NCBI GenBank assembly: GCA_028753945.1
Contig: JAPNXP010000012.1
Span: forward strand, 2,046,001 to 2,110,000
Direction of reading: 5' to 3'
Length of the DNA stretch: 64,000 bases
Origin: Hexactinellida sp. DTS-2022
Lineage: Eukaryota > Porifera > Hexactinellida
Part shown: piece after piece, positions 11,701 to 21,919 of the stretch
Layout: every line of letters begins with the position of its first letter
Position numbering within the stretch: position 1 is the stretch's first letter
Program-made: the position numbers and the translations under genes
The notes under the pieces: generated by a model
Seen by the model: only the letters and a program-made list of their open reading frames with translations
The model's database searches: none
Told to the model about the DNA's origin: nothing

Positions 11701-12447
11701 GTTGTATTACCGTTATATCTAGAATAATCAAAAAGCAGTATGTATTTCAAATGGTTGAATTGTCAATTATAATCAGTAATCATAAGCATGATATAGAGAA
11801 TAGAGCGATGTAAATTTTAGTTTTCAGGTAAATAATATTATATTACAGTTTCTAGTTCAATGGATTCACATCAATCACATGTACGATTCCTTATACACTA
11901 CTTTGTAATTGTAAACAATAATAGAAATGGATAATAAATATAAATTTCGAGAGTTATGTTTACCAGAATACACAATCAAAGTTTAGCACTGGGTACGTAC
12001 AGTATATAAATACATGGCTTTCTATTCGATAATAACGCTTTAAATATTACAGTTAATGATATATAATAACTATTCCTGTGATATCGGAAAAATAAAATAA
12101 AGAGGGGGACGTTCAAAAAACGTCCGACATTGAGATATAAATTAGTATATTTTTTGAAATGGTATGTTAGATTGAATAAATTTATCCAGTCATTGACACC
12201 GTATATGGTATCAATATAATAAAGTTTAAAAACCCAATGTTTGAATACAAATTAGCATTTTTTGGCTAGTTTGCCAAACTATACTAATAAAAAGTGGCAT
12301 AAATTAAATATTATGGGGAATTTTTTCCTGACGTCACAGGGATTAGTAAATTGCATTTTCTTACATACTGAACATTGCATTACATAGTTCAATGACTCTT
12401 ATGCGTTGATAATTTTTTCATTTTTTTCGTAAAGAAATTACACCCGT
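8774..12447 (-). mobile_element. 3.67-kb DNA transposon with ~400-bp TIRs, superfamily unresolved
   Basis: Left arm 8774 to about 9185 and right arm about 12045 to 12447 are reverse complements at roughly 85% or better by eye. Shared blocks include ACGGGTGTAATTTC at the outer edge, TTGGCAAACTAGCC, and GACGTTTTTTGAACGTC at the inner side. The flanks AAACCC (left) and AAACCA (right) suggest a 5-6-bp TSD. Between the arms is a single minus-strand gene (9403-11579). It sits inside an older hAT remnant. TIR similarity and the nearly open gene suggest it is younger than its surroundings. Confidence 0.75.
9403..11579 (-). pseudogene. Transposase-like protein of the long-TIR element, one frameshift
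   Basis: Two long minus-strand frames (11579-10224, 451 aa; 10227-9403, 274 aa) belong to one gene. Shortly before the join the first frame loses similarity while the other reads CPFCLWRNRTLCTG and AASRKHEEMMTDLSKK, so a single frameshift near 10300 separates them; the combined length is about 720 residues. The N-terminal third has Cys pairs (CSLCRARL, CQICQIFG, CSKCGRYM), likely zinc ribbons. The middle has LHIDGGKDFLKISLNI, PENYHNLKQLL and CDFKVAALLVGI; the C-terminal part has SSEQSGEMLHSRLQ. By position, D, D and E in these blocks could be an RNase H-like triad (inference). Unnamed homologues of this layout exist in invertebrates, but I cannot assign a superfamily. The tail is very acidic (EDDEERVE...DSENSDLSDSD). 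Confidence 0.65.
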
Positions 12448-12632
12448 AAACCATCAAAATAATTTCACTAATAGTGCATTATAAATTTACAAGTAAACTC
12501 ATTATAAACTAAGTTTAATAAGATGGTGAGTAAGTCCCCTACTAGTATACGTAGGCGCTGGCGCCTAGACTTTTTTAATACCTCAAAAACTCATACGGAC
12601 GGGGATGATAAAATAGTTATTTATTTTATTAG

Positions 12633-12750
12633 GCCTAAGGCACATGTGTTGTGTACCAAAGTTACATGTGTTGTGTACTTTTAAGGCACATGTGTTGTGT
12701 ACCTATGGCACATGTGTTGTGTACCTAAGGCACATGTGTTGTGTACTTTT
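12633..12750. repeat. 22-bp minisatellite, right array (inverted copy)
   Basis: About five units of GGCACATGTGTTGTGTAC, the reverse complement of the array at 5554-5687. Outside it, CAATATATGCCATCTTGGCG inversely matches the left outer flank, and on its inner side both arrays share a CGGACGG motif. Confidence 0.75.
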
Positions 12751-13005
12751 CAATATATGCCATCTTGGCGAAAGCCATCTTGCCGAAAGCCATACTGAGT
12801 CAGTGAGTCTACTGACGATATTATTTATTATCCTAATGGTGTTGATACGATAATAAATAGTTTTGAATGGAGTCTAATTTTGTAAACATCAGGATTATAG
12901 CGTAACTTGTAACCGATTCAATATAGATACCTCTTTTAAATATGTACTATTTTTTAATTTCACAATTAGAAGGAAAATGAATTTTCATCATTAATTTTTC
13001 AGGGG

Positions 13006-15130
13006 AAGAAAGTTACTTTATGAAGGATACATCTATATTAAAGATATACTCAATTGATTCTATTTCTGGCGCTGTGAGAAACGAGATTTACGCAATGGAC
13101 GTATAACAACACAGAGTTAGCGGATGTATACAAAAGCCACCTTCTACCCACACTCATCCTCCTGATTCTGCCGCTATTGAAGCTGTCAAAACTATTTGAT
13201 ACATAAAATTGCTATACACTGAGGAACCTACATCTTCTGTAATTCAGAATTCTACGAAATATATTTCGATTAAGGGTGATTCCAATCGCGATTTGAAATT
13301 TAATATAGTAACTTTTTATTTCTTCAGCGTAACAGCCTAAGATTTTTAACAGCATCTTTATATGCATTTCTAAGAATAACTAGATTTTAAAAAAATCAAT
13401 TTTCATTATGAAACTAAAATAATAAGAGAATTCTATAAATGGCTTCCCATAGACTATAACACAGTATAATATGCTTAAGTTAACTTAGTAGGAGTTCTTC
13501 CCAACTTCTATCTAATGGTTATTTATCAAATTGAATTACTTTTGAATATTCTAAACGAGCGATAACATTGAATTTAATTTTTCTATTCCGCTTGCTTTAC
13601 ATTTTACGAAATGATGTCTAGTTTTCTTCAATAAAGTGCATTTTTTCGTTAATTTTCAATCATAAATTTTTTTCAAATCCCTAATTGCATATTCTACTTC
13701 CGATTTTTTGTTCCTCTAAGTATATTGAAAAGAATGCAGTTCCAATTTTTCATCTTTATTATTTCAAAATCCCAAAACTAAGGTTTCTGTATGATCAAAA
13801 TGCCTGTTTTATTATTTTGAGATACAACCATTTGAATGTTAGGTGAATATTTCCCGTGATACTCCACCTTATGACTTTATTATATAATCTCACGTGTTTT
13901 GTAATATCCCCGCTGTATTTACATTAAAAATTATATTAGCTTTACTTTTATGCACATATTACAAATAATTTTCGCAGAAATTTGCTATGTAATCCAGAAG
14001 ATACCATATATGGAGGTGTGAAATTACGGAAATATCGGTGTTCCTAGAATTTTTCCACCAAATTTTGATTGAATTTTAGAAAATATAATATAAAGGTATA
14101 ATAATCTGCAAAAAAAACTTTTCGTACAACAGAAACCGATTTCCCGGAAATGTCAATTAATCACGATTGGAATCACCGTTAATGCAGCAGTCAAAATTCC
14201 CTCTAAAAACAGATTGTCAAAATCGTGCGGCGCGAGAGGAGAGCTCCAGATGATGATTTTTTCGAGTCGGTGCATACTACAAGAGGACAACAATTTTTTA
14301 TCTCTAACAATCCATAATTGGATTTGATTGTTCTCGGCACCCAGTAACATATCCAAATGCCAACCAGGTACCTCAACTGGTTTTGTGATGGTACCTTCGA
14401 TTCGGCGTCGTGGGATATTAATTGTATACAGGCGCGTAGGGCCCCAAGCCAAGGTGAGGGCTCCACAACTTCAGCTTCGACGAGTTTTGAATAATCCAAC
14501 CTAAATAATCATTACTAAAAAACATAATCATTAAGAATGGTTACATAATCGAGTTTACTAACCAAAACTACTCAAAATCTACTGTGATAGAAATGTTTAG
14601 TACATTAATTAACATATTTTACGGTATTTATGATGATAAAGGAGTTGATGAGGTCATCCATTCGTTTTCCACCCTTCTTTCCCCCCTGAACTAACTATTA
14701 TTTTCCTTACTTCCTTCCTAGTCTATTTCCTCTGACGAGATCCAGTGGAGCACCGACTGGCGGCTCCATGGAGCCTCCGTCAAATACGCCCCTGTTTGTA
14801 TACCATCCATGCTTTGCTTAATGAAACCGTCACTATTCCATTGGTATTTTGTTTTCCAAATCTAAAACTGAGATAGTGTAAAAGAAAATATTCTCAACTC
14901 TTAATTAAGGAGAACTATCCAATGCTCAATCCAGAACCTTAATGTTTGAATAGAAGGAGCTGCAATAAATGCATTTGCACAGGTTTTTCCTAATGCGGAG
15001 ATTAAAGGCTGTTTCTTTCACTTTGGCCAAGCTATATGGGGACATATTCAAACCTCGGGACTGCAACAACGGTATCAAAATGATGAAGAATTTCCTGTTG
15101 TAATAAGCAGTCTCAACACTAGAATTCGTA
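13006..15130 (+). pseudogene. FLYWCH-MULE transposase remnant (N-terminal and catalytic parts)
   Basis: Three blocks lie in order on the + strand. At 13006-13200 a FLYWCH-like finger reads RKLLYEGYIYIKD, FWRCEKRD.RNGRITT and HTHPPDSAAIEAVKTI. At 14150-14450 comes TTRGQQFFISNNP, LDLIVLGTQ and WFCDGTFDSA, the first-Asp block of MULE transposases (family: W..DGTF). At 14945-15080 comes EGAAINAFAQVFPNAEIKG and CFFHFGQAIWGHIQ, the second catalytic block (E.A..na....FP...GC.FH..Q). The blocks are separated by stops and by AT-rich DNA between 13200 and 14150. The C-terminal TNNP.EGWH part is absent here but present at 32544-33057 in a related fragment. The minus-strand frames over 14153-14499 are antisense shadows. 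Confidence 0.7.
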
Positions 15131-15414
15131 CCAACAGTTGATGTTATTCCTTGCTATGATGAATTTTTAACCTCACTCAGTGTTTTTTAGTGAATGATTA
15201 ATGGTGTCGTATCACGATTTTTATATTTTTTAATTACAACTTTTACTGTTTATCATTGCTGAAATACGTATATTCCCAGGAAGGCTTTGCTTTGTATTTC
15301 TAAGCATATCTGCAATTTTGAAAATTCAAATTTCAAATTGAAACTATGAATATAATTGAATTTCTAAAAATGGCTTCGAATAGACTATAACACAGCCTTA
15401 TATGCTTAGCCGTG

Positions 15415-15610
15415 TCCTTCGTTAGGGACAGCGGAATAAGATCAACTTCAGGTAGGAATATGACCAACTAGCTTGATGCTAGGAATTAGATCAACATATT
15501 TTTTAAGTTAGGAATTAGACCAACGCAGTGGTAGGAATTAGACCAACGTATTTTAAAGTTAGGAATTACACCAACGCAGAGGTAGGAATTAGACCAACCA
15601 TATTTGGGAC
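15415..15610. repeat. Subterminal TAGGAATTAGACCAACG array of MULE-RING element 1
   Basis: Seven irregularly spaced copies of (T)AGGAATTAGACCAACG, from AAGATCAAC at 15438 to GACCAACCATA at 15603. They lie 3' of the MULE-RING gene. The same layout with a different motif is seen around the second MULE-RING element at 43.3-45.5 kb. Confidence 0.65.
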
Positions 15611-15803
15611 TTGACTTTGTAATATAATAATATTATTGAATAATTATGTAAGAAGTTATATAATGTTAGCAAAGAGAGTTATAAATATAATTATGAAATG
15701 AGTATGCATGTTAATTAATTAATGAGTATGCATGTTAATTAATTAATGAGTGATGAATAAATTGGTATAACACTCATTGAAATATTTGCATCAAGTCGTT
15801 TAT

Positions 15804-17196
15804 TTAAGTTCGACATATTGGACAGAGCATGTTCACTTCAATAAAATGCCGGCCACAATCTTGACATAGATTAGCGTGACCACAAGGAATGAGAGCGTAT
15901 GTTCCTTGTTTTGGATGACAACAAATTAACAAGTATTGTGGAAAGTATCATCACTATCATCACATAGTTTGATTCATCTGAAATTCTGTGATAATATCTG
16001 CGAACTGTCCAAGAGCATGTTTTCCACAACCACCAATTGTTGCTGAGACAGCAGCGAGATATTGAGTAATTGAATATGTTCCTCCTTGTAATTTTACTTT
16101 ACATGTATTTCTGCGGGCAGCATTTTCCAATGTTTGTCTCTTTGGTTTTCTTGTTATCTCAAGGCCTTGCTCTAATCTTTGGTATTCCAATTCAAAATCA
16201 AGTATGACCTTATTCAAATCAGATAAAAACTTCCATATATTTGGATGGTGAACTGTGATGACAGATTTCAAAGTTTTATGAAAGGCCTCTGCACCATTGT
16301 TTGTTGCATTCTCTTCAGAAAACACTGAAAGTTCATTTTGTCCTTTGATCCATGTCTTTTTATAATATACCTTCAACTTTTTGATCAGCGGATCCTATAT
16401 TTCATTATGATAAAATATTTCCTGTTCTAATATGGAGAAGGCCCCTAAAATTTCACTTTCAGGTAATAGTGGCAGTACCATTAGTTTACTAAGCCAATTC
16501 GCGGATACTTGATCAGACTTATACCTTAATGCAAGGCCTAAGAGTTGCGTTTTCTTCCAGATTGCTTGTGTAAAATGGAACTAACAGCCTATACGGTAAT
16601 ATTTCTCTCAGGGTAATAATGGAAGAATACATTGCGAGGTGCTCTTTCAAAATCGTAAACAGCAATTTTCGGAGAAAATTCAGGAATTATCTCGCGTATT
16701 TTCATCAAAACAATAGCATATGAGTCCTCCGTTTTAGTTTGCATTAATAAGTGAATGGCTATAATACAATGTCCGTAAACGATATGAAGATTGTAAAGAG
16801 CTGATAAAAAATTGACTGTACTGTGTAAAAAGTTTCATCAAATTGGATTTGATCAGCAACTTTCAATTTCATCAGCATTAAGTCCGAGGCAAATATAACT
16901 GCATATGCTCCACCACTGTTAGCGCTCCCCTTGCACAAATGGCGAATCTGGTATTAACTGACAAAAATCACCAGGGTTCAGAGGGAGAGGTAGGAGTAAT
17001 TTTCTTCTCCGTTTGCACATACTACCTTCCATCTGTCTAAACGGTCTGAAATGTTAGCAGGATTTTCACGACAGGTTTCATTGAACACCTGTCTTAGTCT
17101 CTCTGAAGAAGTTTCAGCAGCCCGTTTCAGTTTATTTTTTAATACGAATTCGTTTGACTATAAGCATTCTCATCATGATTATGATCATGAGTTAAT
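15804..17196 (-). pseudogene. FLYWCH-MULE-RING transposase, element 1 (degenerate)
   Basis: Read on the minus strand: HNHDENAY (end of a FLYWCH finger, about 17180), KRAAETSSERLRQVFNETC, QIQFDETF (first Asp block), HLLMQTKTEDSYAIVL, YDFERAPRNVFFHYYP (second block). Then 16376-15960 encodes SEENATNNGAEAFHKTLKS with HHPNIWKFLSDLN, the C-terminal MULE motif, and GGTYSITQYLAAVSATIG. An acidic CDDSDD linker encoded by a GAT/TGA-rich stretch (15945-15965) leads to a RING finger: ICCHPKQGTYALIPCGHANL, CQDCGRHFIEV, CPICRT, stop at 15804. The first RING CxxC and the linker each need a small frameshift. The 5' end is removed by the hairpin-cluster repeat at 17204. Confidence 0.72.
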
Positions 17197-17203
17197 AATA
17201 ACT

Positions 17204-17805
17204 AGTGCGCTTCGCTTGCTAGGTCGCTTCGCGGCAGACCACAACCACACACCAACCGCTTCGCGGTTGGTGTGTGGTTTATATACTCCTAATATCTATA
17301 TTATTAAATCTCGATTGTTGTTTGTGTGTGTGTTTGTGTGTTTGTGTGTTTGTCCGAATTGTATTAAAGTGATGGGGGAATAGAAACCGCATTTATTTTT
17401 GAGATATAAACTAACTTTCAAATGTTATAATGGGTAAACAAGTATGCTGAACACGAATTTCGCGTTTATAAATTTCTCATATGAATATTTGTTGTTGTTG
17501 TTTACACAAAATAGGTAAACAAATTAATGAAAATTCAAAATCAACCTACAAGTTAGCTTTCAATGGGTATTATAAGTAAACAAGTGTGCTGAACACGAAT
17601 TTCGCATTTATAAAATTCTAATATGAGTATTTGTTGTTGTTGTGGTTTACACAAATAGGTAAACAAATTAATGAAAATCAAAATCATAACGGCCCTTTCT
17701 ACTATTTCCATGGGAAAATGTGAGGAGTAAGGCCGCACAGCGGCTGTTAACTTGAGGTGCGTAGCACCAATCTGTCGCAAAGCGACCGAGAAGCGCAAAT
17801 AGGCC
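17204..17805. mobile_element. HINE/Helentron-like repeat with hairpin-cluster ends, copy a
   Basis: Order left to right: a GC-rich cap with a 17-bp perfect hairpin (17243-17279, loop TTC), ATTAAATCTCGATTG, a (GT)n-rich stretch, GTCCGAATTGTATTAAAGTG, two core units of about 125 bp carrying GTAAACAAGT and GAACACGAATTTCGC, then a second GC-rich end (GGCCGCACAGCGGC, GGTGCGTAGCACC, GTCGCAAAGCGAC). Core minisatellite, microsatellite and terminal hairpins are the hallmarks of Helentron-derived INEs; assignment is inference. Copies at 34650, 36786, 56810 (partial) and 58030. Confidence 0.65.
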
Positions 17806-17812
17806 TATATAG

Positions 17813-18164
17813 TCAAATTTAACATTGTGAAATTTTAGTGATTACGTCATTATGCGATAATGAGTAAGCATATTGGCAATCTGGTGTGACCAACTTGGCG
17901 CATCATTAAGGATGCTTGCCGCCGAAATTTTCGGGAAGGATTCTTGCCACCGAAATTTTATAAATGAAAGTGGAGATTATTGTGAATTATAATGCTATTA
18001 TATAACCTGGAATTCTGTTGGAAGTCCAAATTTTCCAAAATCAATACTGTCTTAGCTCAAAAATGCATTGTTAGTGAAGTCACCTTTGATGATATCGGTA
18101 ATTATGTGAACATTTCTCACATTTAAGTACCTTGATGGTTTTTTATAGTGCATATTGATGCTAA
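17813..18164. other. Interspersed repeat fragment, otherwise nothing recognised
   Basis: AATCTGGTGTGACCAAC with GCATCATTAA (17877-17910) recurs at 51930-51970 and inverted at about 63685-63720, so it belongs to a dispersed repeat next to the hairpin-cluster family. No coding potential. Confidence 0.45.
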
Positions 18165-18490
18165 TGTTGCAGTGTATACCCGCACATGGTGTGTGCGGGC
18201 ACACACTGGTGTATATCCGCACACACTATATGACGTTGGTTTTATTAATATAAGTTTATTAGCGAGATTAGTTATTTATTATTATTGCAAATTATTACGT
18301 TGGAAGGTTTGGAGTTTTATTGTTGCTTTTCAATTCTGCACATTTTAATCCATTATAGTCCCTTTCACAAGTGTAGGAGTTTTATTTTCATCATCTAACA
18401 ACATATTTTAGCCAGACTAATTCATTGATTGTGTGCGGATATACACCAGTGTGTGCCCGCACACACCATGTGCGGGTATACACTGCAACA
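18165..18490. mobile_element. MITE with ~60-bp near-perfect TIRs
   Basis: Starts TGTTGCAGTGTATACCCGC and ends with its inverse GCGGGTATACACTGCAACA. The arms (CCGCACATGGTGTGTGCGGG and on) match over about 60 bp with a 205-bp AT-rich centre. Direct repeat CTAA on both sides (18161-18164, 18491-18494) suggests a 4-bp TSD. The ORF across it is an artefact of the left arm. Confidence 0.72.
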
Positions 18491-18518
18491 CTAATATCAG
18501 ATTATATATTACTAATAT

Positions 18519-18592
18519 GTATCAACAGCTCAGTGGATAGCATACGTTAATGTAATCTTGAGGTTATGGGTTTGAATCCCAGTAATGACTAT
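18519..18592 (+). other. tRNA-like sequence, probable SINE head or tRNA pseudogene
   Basis: AGCTCAGTGGATAGCATA fits an A box and D arm; GGGTTTGAATCCC fits a B box and T arm (one C-to-T change from GGTTCGAATCC), 38 bases apart, as in tRNA. The acceptor ends pair poorly and the anticodon stem is not clean, so it is unlikely to be a working tRNA. An A-rich stretch (TTTAAAAAAAATA) follows about 6 bases on, as in tRNA-derived SINEs. Confidence 0.5.
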
Positions 18593-19814
18593 ATTTAAAA
18601 AAAATATTGACAACAGCAAATTCTTTGAAAAATCAAACACATATGGATTTTACTTAAATATAGTTAATGCAAGGTAGTTGAAAACATTGCATCACTGAAC
18701 TTTCAGTTCTATTTGTACACAATTTTCACAAGCAATTTCTTCAAATGGGTGCCAGCGAGTGTTCCGAAAGAATGCTGACTTGTATAAATGAATAGATATC
18801 CGGTATAAATCAAGTCATTTGTTTACCATGATAATTTCAATACATATTTTAGTATATGTATGAATGTTAACAAGTATAATGATACTAAATCCGGATGTAA
18901 TACCGACAAATCTAGTAGCACATATGCATGTCACAATCAAAAAACTTCAACCTTCAATTACTCATTTAATGTTTTTTTGACATATCCCGGATTAAATCTA
19001 ATAAAGTTCATAAAGTATTGCTTTCAAAAATTTCAGATATATTTCTTAATACATAGTAAGAAGTTTGCTGTAAACTAATAATTATTGTGCGAGTGGAGCC
19101 GCATAGGGTTACCATTGTCCAATTTTTAGCCTGGACAGTACAGTTTTTTTACAATTATCTGCGATGTCCAGTAATTTTCTAAATTGTCAGTTTTTTTTGC
19201 AGTTATTTTTTATACCATCCAATTGTCTCCGATTCGTTTCACATTAAAGTGTCCAGTTTTTTACAACCTGTGCCAGGATTGTCCCGGATTTTTGTCGAAA
19301 ATTTGAGAATTGTCCAGGTTTTAGCACAAAATCCTCTTGTCACCTGCCCAAGCAAGGGGCAAAAATCTCACTTTTGGCATCTATTTTGATGAACTTTAGG
19401 ATTCGGAAGTTATGAATTTGTTAAACTTGGGTTAGGGATTTGAAGTGCTAAGCAAATGAGTGCTAATAGTATTAATTAATTAATCTTAGAAATTAACTGA
19501 GCTATATCGATTATACTTTATTAGATTTAACCTCGGATCCCCTGGCTCAGGGAAAGGGACATTTGCTTGCTAGTTTATTCCATTATACCCTTACATATTA
19601 GCTATTATTCAAGACAAAATTTGACTCTCTAGCTCAAATACTTTCCAAGTTACAGTCAGATATGTAAATATGGAACTAAATGATGTGTTATTATTATTTA
19701 ACATTAATTGGAATTGACTACATACATGAGCACCAAGAGAATTGGGTAGTTATCATTGCTATGTTAATGTCTATGAAGTTTGTACTAACTAGTAGCACTG
19801 GGGAATAGAAAGCT
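18593..19814. other. AT-rich stretch without recognisable genes
   Basis: No family-like frame seen. Around 19105-19330 there are repeated TTGTCC(A/G)G and TTTTTT motifs in both orientations (CCATTGTCC, TTGTCCAGG), hinting at an old MITE without clear ends. Confidence 0.35.
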
Positions 19815-20690
19815 TTTTTTACTGTGCCGACTATACTATAGTATAGTGCCCAGTATTGAAATCACTGCCTTTATTACTGTGCCGACTATACTATAGTATA
19901 GTGGCCCAGTATTGGAATCACTGCCTTTATTTTCTTTATTTTTTATCTCCTTAGCGGGTGCCCTGGCCACACCTGTATACATTGGGGGCTGAAACTTGGC
20001 ATGTAGTTGCGGAGTGACCGTATAATTTGCACCTGGGGTTACGATTTTTTATCAAATGATTTCAACACCTATTTAAACTAATTATGGCTCTTAACATGAA
20101 ATAATTAATATTGAGCTTGATAAAATTTACATGTACGGATAGAGAATTACACCTTTTGGCAAATCACAAATGTTCAATTTGGCCTAGGTTTGTGCCATAA
20201 TTGGGGTACAAATCTCCTGTGTTTCCTCACACTTCAGATTCAGTAAAACTGTTAAATCTAATTCTATTGTTTCAACTTGTAATAATTATATTGAATCTAA
20301 TTCTGTTGTTTCAACTTGTAATAATTATATTGATTTAACTTGTTAAATCTTACTCTATTGATTCAACTCGCGATAATTATATTGATTTAACTTATAAATT
20401 CCAGCTGGCTTCTATTTAATTGTAGTATTACTATACAATGGATTATATATATTAAAATAATATAAGGAATTTGTTGACTCAACTCAACTTACTGTGGATA
20501 ACATTGCTAAAATATATAACTAATAATATAATTTATTGTCAATACATAATGAATGAATGCCATTAAACTCAAGATGGTTTATGATAGAAACAAACTTCAA
20601 ATTTATCTACCGTTCCTTGTGACTCGGACCAATTAACAAATGGTTCCTGACGCCTTGAGGCGTTGATGACTGGGCGGAAAAAAAATCCAA
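19815..20690 (+). repeat. Dispersed repeat family with 18-bp palindrome, copy 1
   Basis: It begins with two tandem copies of TGTGCCGACTATACTATAG; the core ACTATACTATAGTATAGT is a perfect palindrome. Then come GCACCTGGGGTTACG, ATCTAATTCTATTGTTTCAA and GATAGAAACAAACTTC. The same blocks in the same order recur at 62440-63490, inverted at 47560-48440, and a short piece inverted at 56983-57060. No coding capacity seen; class unknown. Confidence 0.6.
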
Positions 20691-21302
20691 AATTGCAGCC
20701 TGTTCCGACAGCATGTTCCTTTGGAGGCACTATCAATAAACACCAACAAAATTTAGTGCCACCAAATGAACATGCGTCGGCACAGGTTGCAATTTTGGAT
20801 TTTTTTTATCTAATTTTTATGCACAAATGATAAATAGAATGTTTACGCAAATGTGTTACTCGCAACTGTCAAATTAAACCACTTTACGCAATGAATCTAC
20901 GCAAAAGTGATAGACTCAATTAATGACACTTTTAGTGTGCTTCTTCTAGTAAAAAACGTTATAGTAGTGTCCTACTATTGTTTTATACTATAAGTGCACA
21001 GTATTGAATTTACCCTGTCGGACTTCCGGCCGGCCGTACGCGATGCCCTGACTAGACCATTGCTAATAGAGATTTCAAATTTGGATAGGACATAAAGAAT
21101 TTCCTGGAGATGTGCACCACTATATACAATTATTCAATTTCTTTTCGTTCGTCAGTTAAATCGAGATTTGTGTTCTGGTCCAGTGACTCTTTAATAATTT
21201 GAATTATCAATTGAAATTATTAAGGATGTATTCTCCTAAGGATGTTCTTTCTATTTATCAATTAAAATGAATAGGTCGCTAACCAACTCTAGGTTTTATT
21301 AA

Positions 21303-21919
21303 CCAGACCTGGGGCTGATTACTAGTGAGTGATTACGATACGATACGATTACATCCTTCAGAAAAAGCTTGATTATGAATACGATTACGATTACATTAAA
21401 TGTTGTAATCGATTACATTTGATTACGATTTCATTTTCTTTACGATGCAATACGATCGTCCGATTAAGCCCCGGAGTTCCATGCGCACGAAAAATATGGC
21501 CCGTGTGCATGGGGGTAGTCACCAAGAATTTTTGTAGGGGCCGGATATAGTGAGATCAATGAGATCAGTGAACCCTTAAACCAGGTGTGTCAAACTCGAT
21601 TCGAATAGTGGGCCAATTTCATAACCCCAGCCCTTTACCCGGGCCATATTCCAGATCTTTTAATGGATTGCGGGCCACATCTGAGCAACCGGCGGGCCAC
21701 CAGTTTGACACGCCTGCCTTAAACTATATCCTTATTTAAAGTTATTGTGCAAAATTTTGGGGGGTCTGGTGCCATACCTGTTGCTGATTACTAATGGGTG
21801 ATTACGATTACGATTACATCCTTCAAAAAAAGCTTGATTATGGTACGATTACGATTACAGGAAAAGTTGTAATCGATTACAATCGATTACGATTGTAATC
21901 GTAATCAGCCCCAAGCCTG
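21303..21919. mobile_element. GATTAC-rich element with CAGRCYTGGGGCTG ends
   Basis: Left CCAGACCTGGGGCTGATTAC and right GTAATCAGCCCCAAGCCTGG are inverted. The inside holds many GATTACGATTAC repeats on both sides, a third start-like piece at 21780, and the hAT MITE 21582-21716. TSD not clear. Probably a hAT MITE or a composite of two copies. Confidence 0.55.
21582..21716. mobile_element. hAT-like MITE, 'GTGTGTCAAACTCG' family copy 2
   Basis: 135 bp, starts CAGGTGTGTCAAACTCG, ends AGTTTGACACGCCTG, perfect 8-bp TSD CCTTAAAC (21574-21581, 21717-21724). Nested in the GATTAC element. It shares most of its sequence with 1666-1815. Confidence 0.85.

Noticed and set aside
14153-14499. Two overlapping ~98-residue frames on the minus strand
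   Set aside because: The plus strand here reads as a MULE first-Asp block (LDLIVLGTQ, WFCDGTFDSA), so the minus frames are antisense shadows.
21320-21910. GATTAC tandem repeats considered as interstitial telomere
   Set aside because: The unit is not TTAGGG-like, and the stretch is bounded by inverted CAGRCYTGGGGCTG ends as in a MITE.
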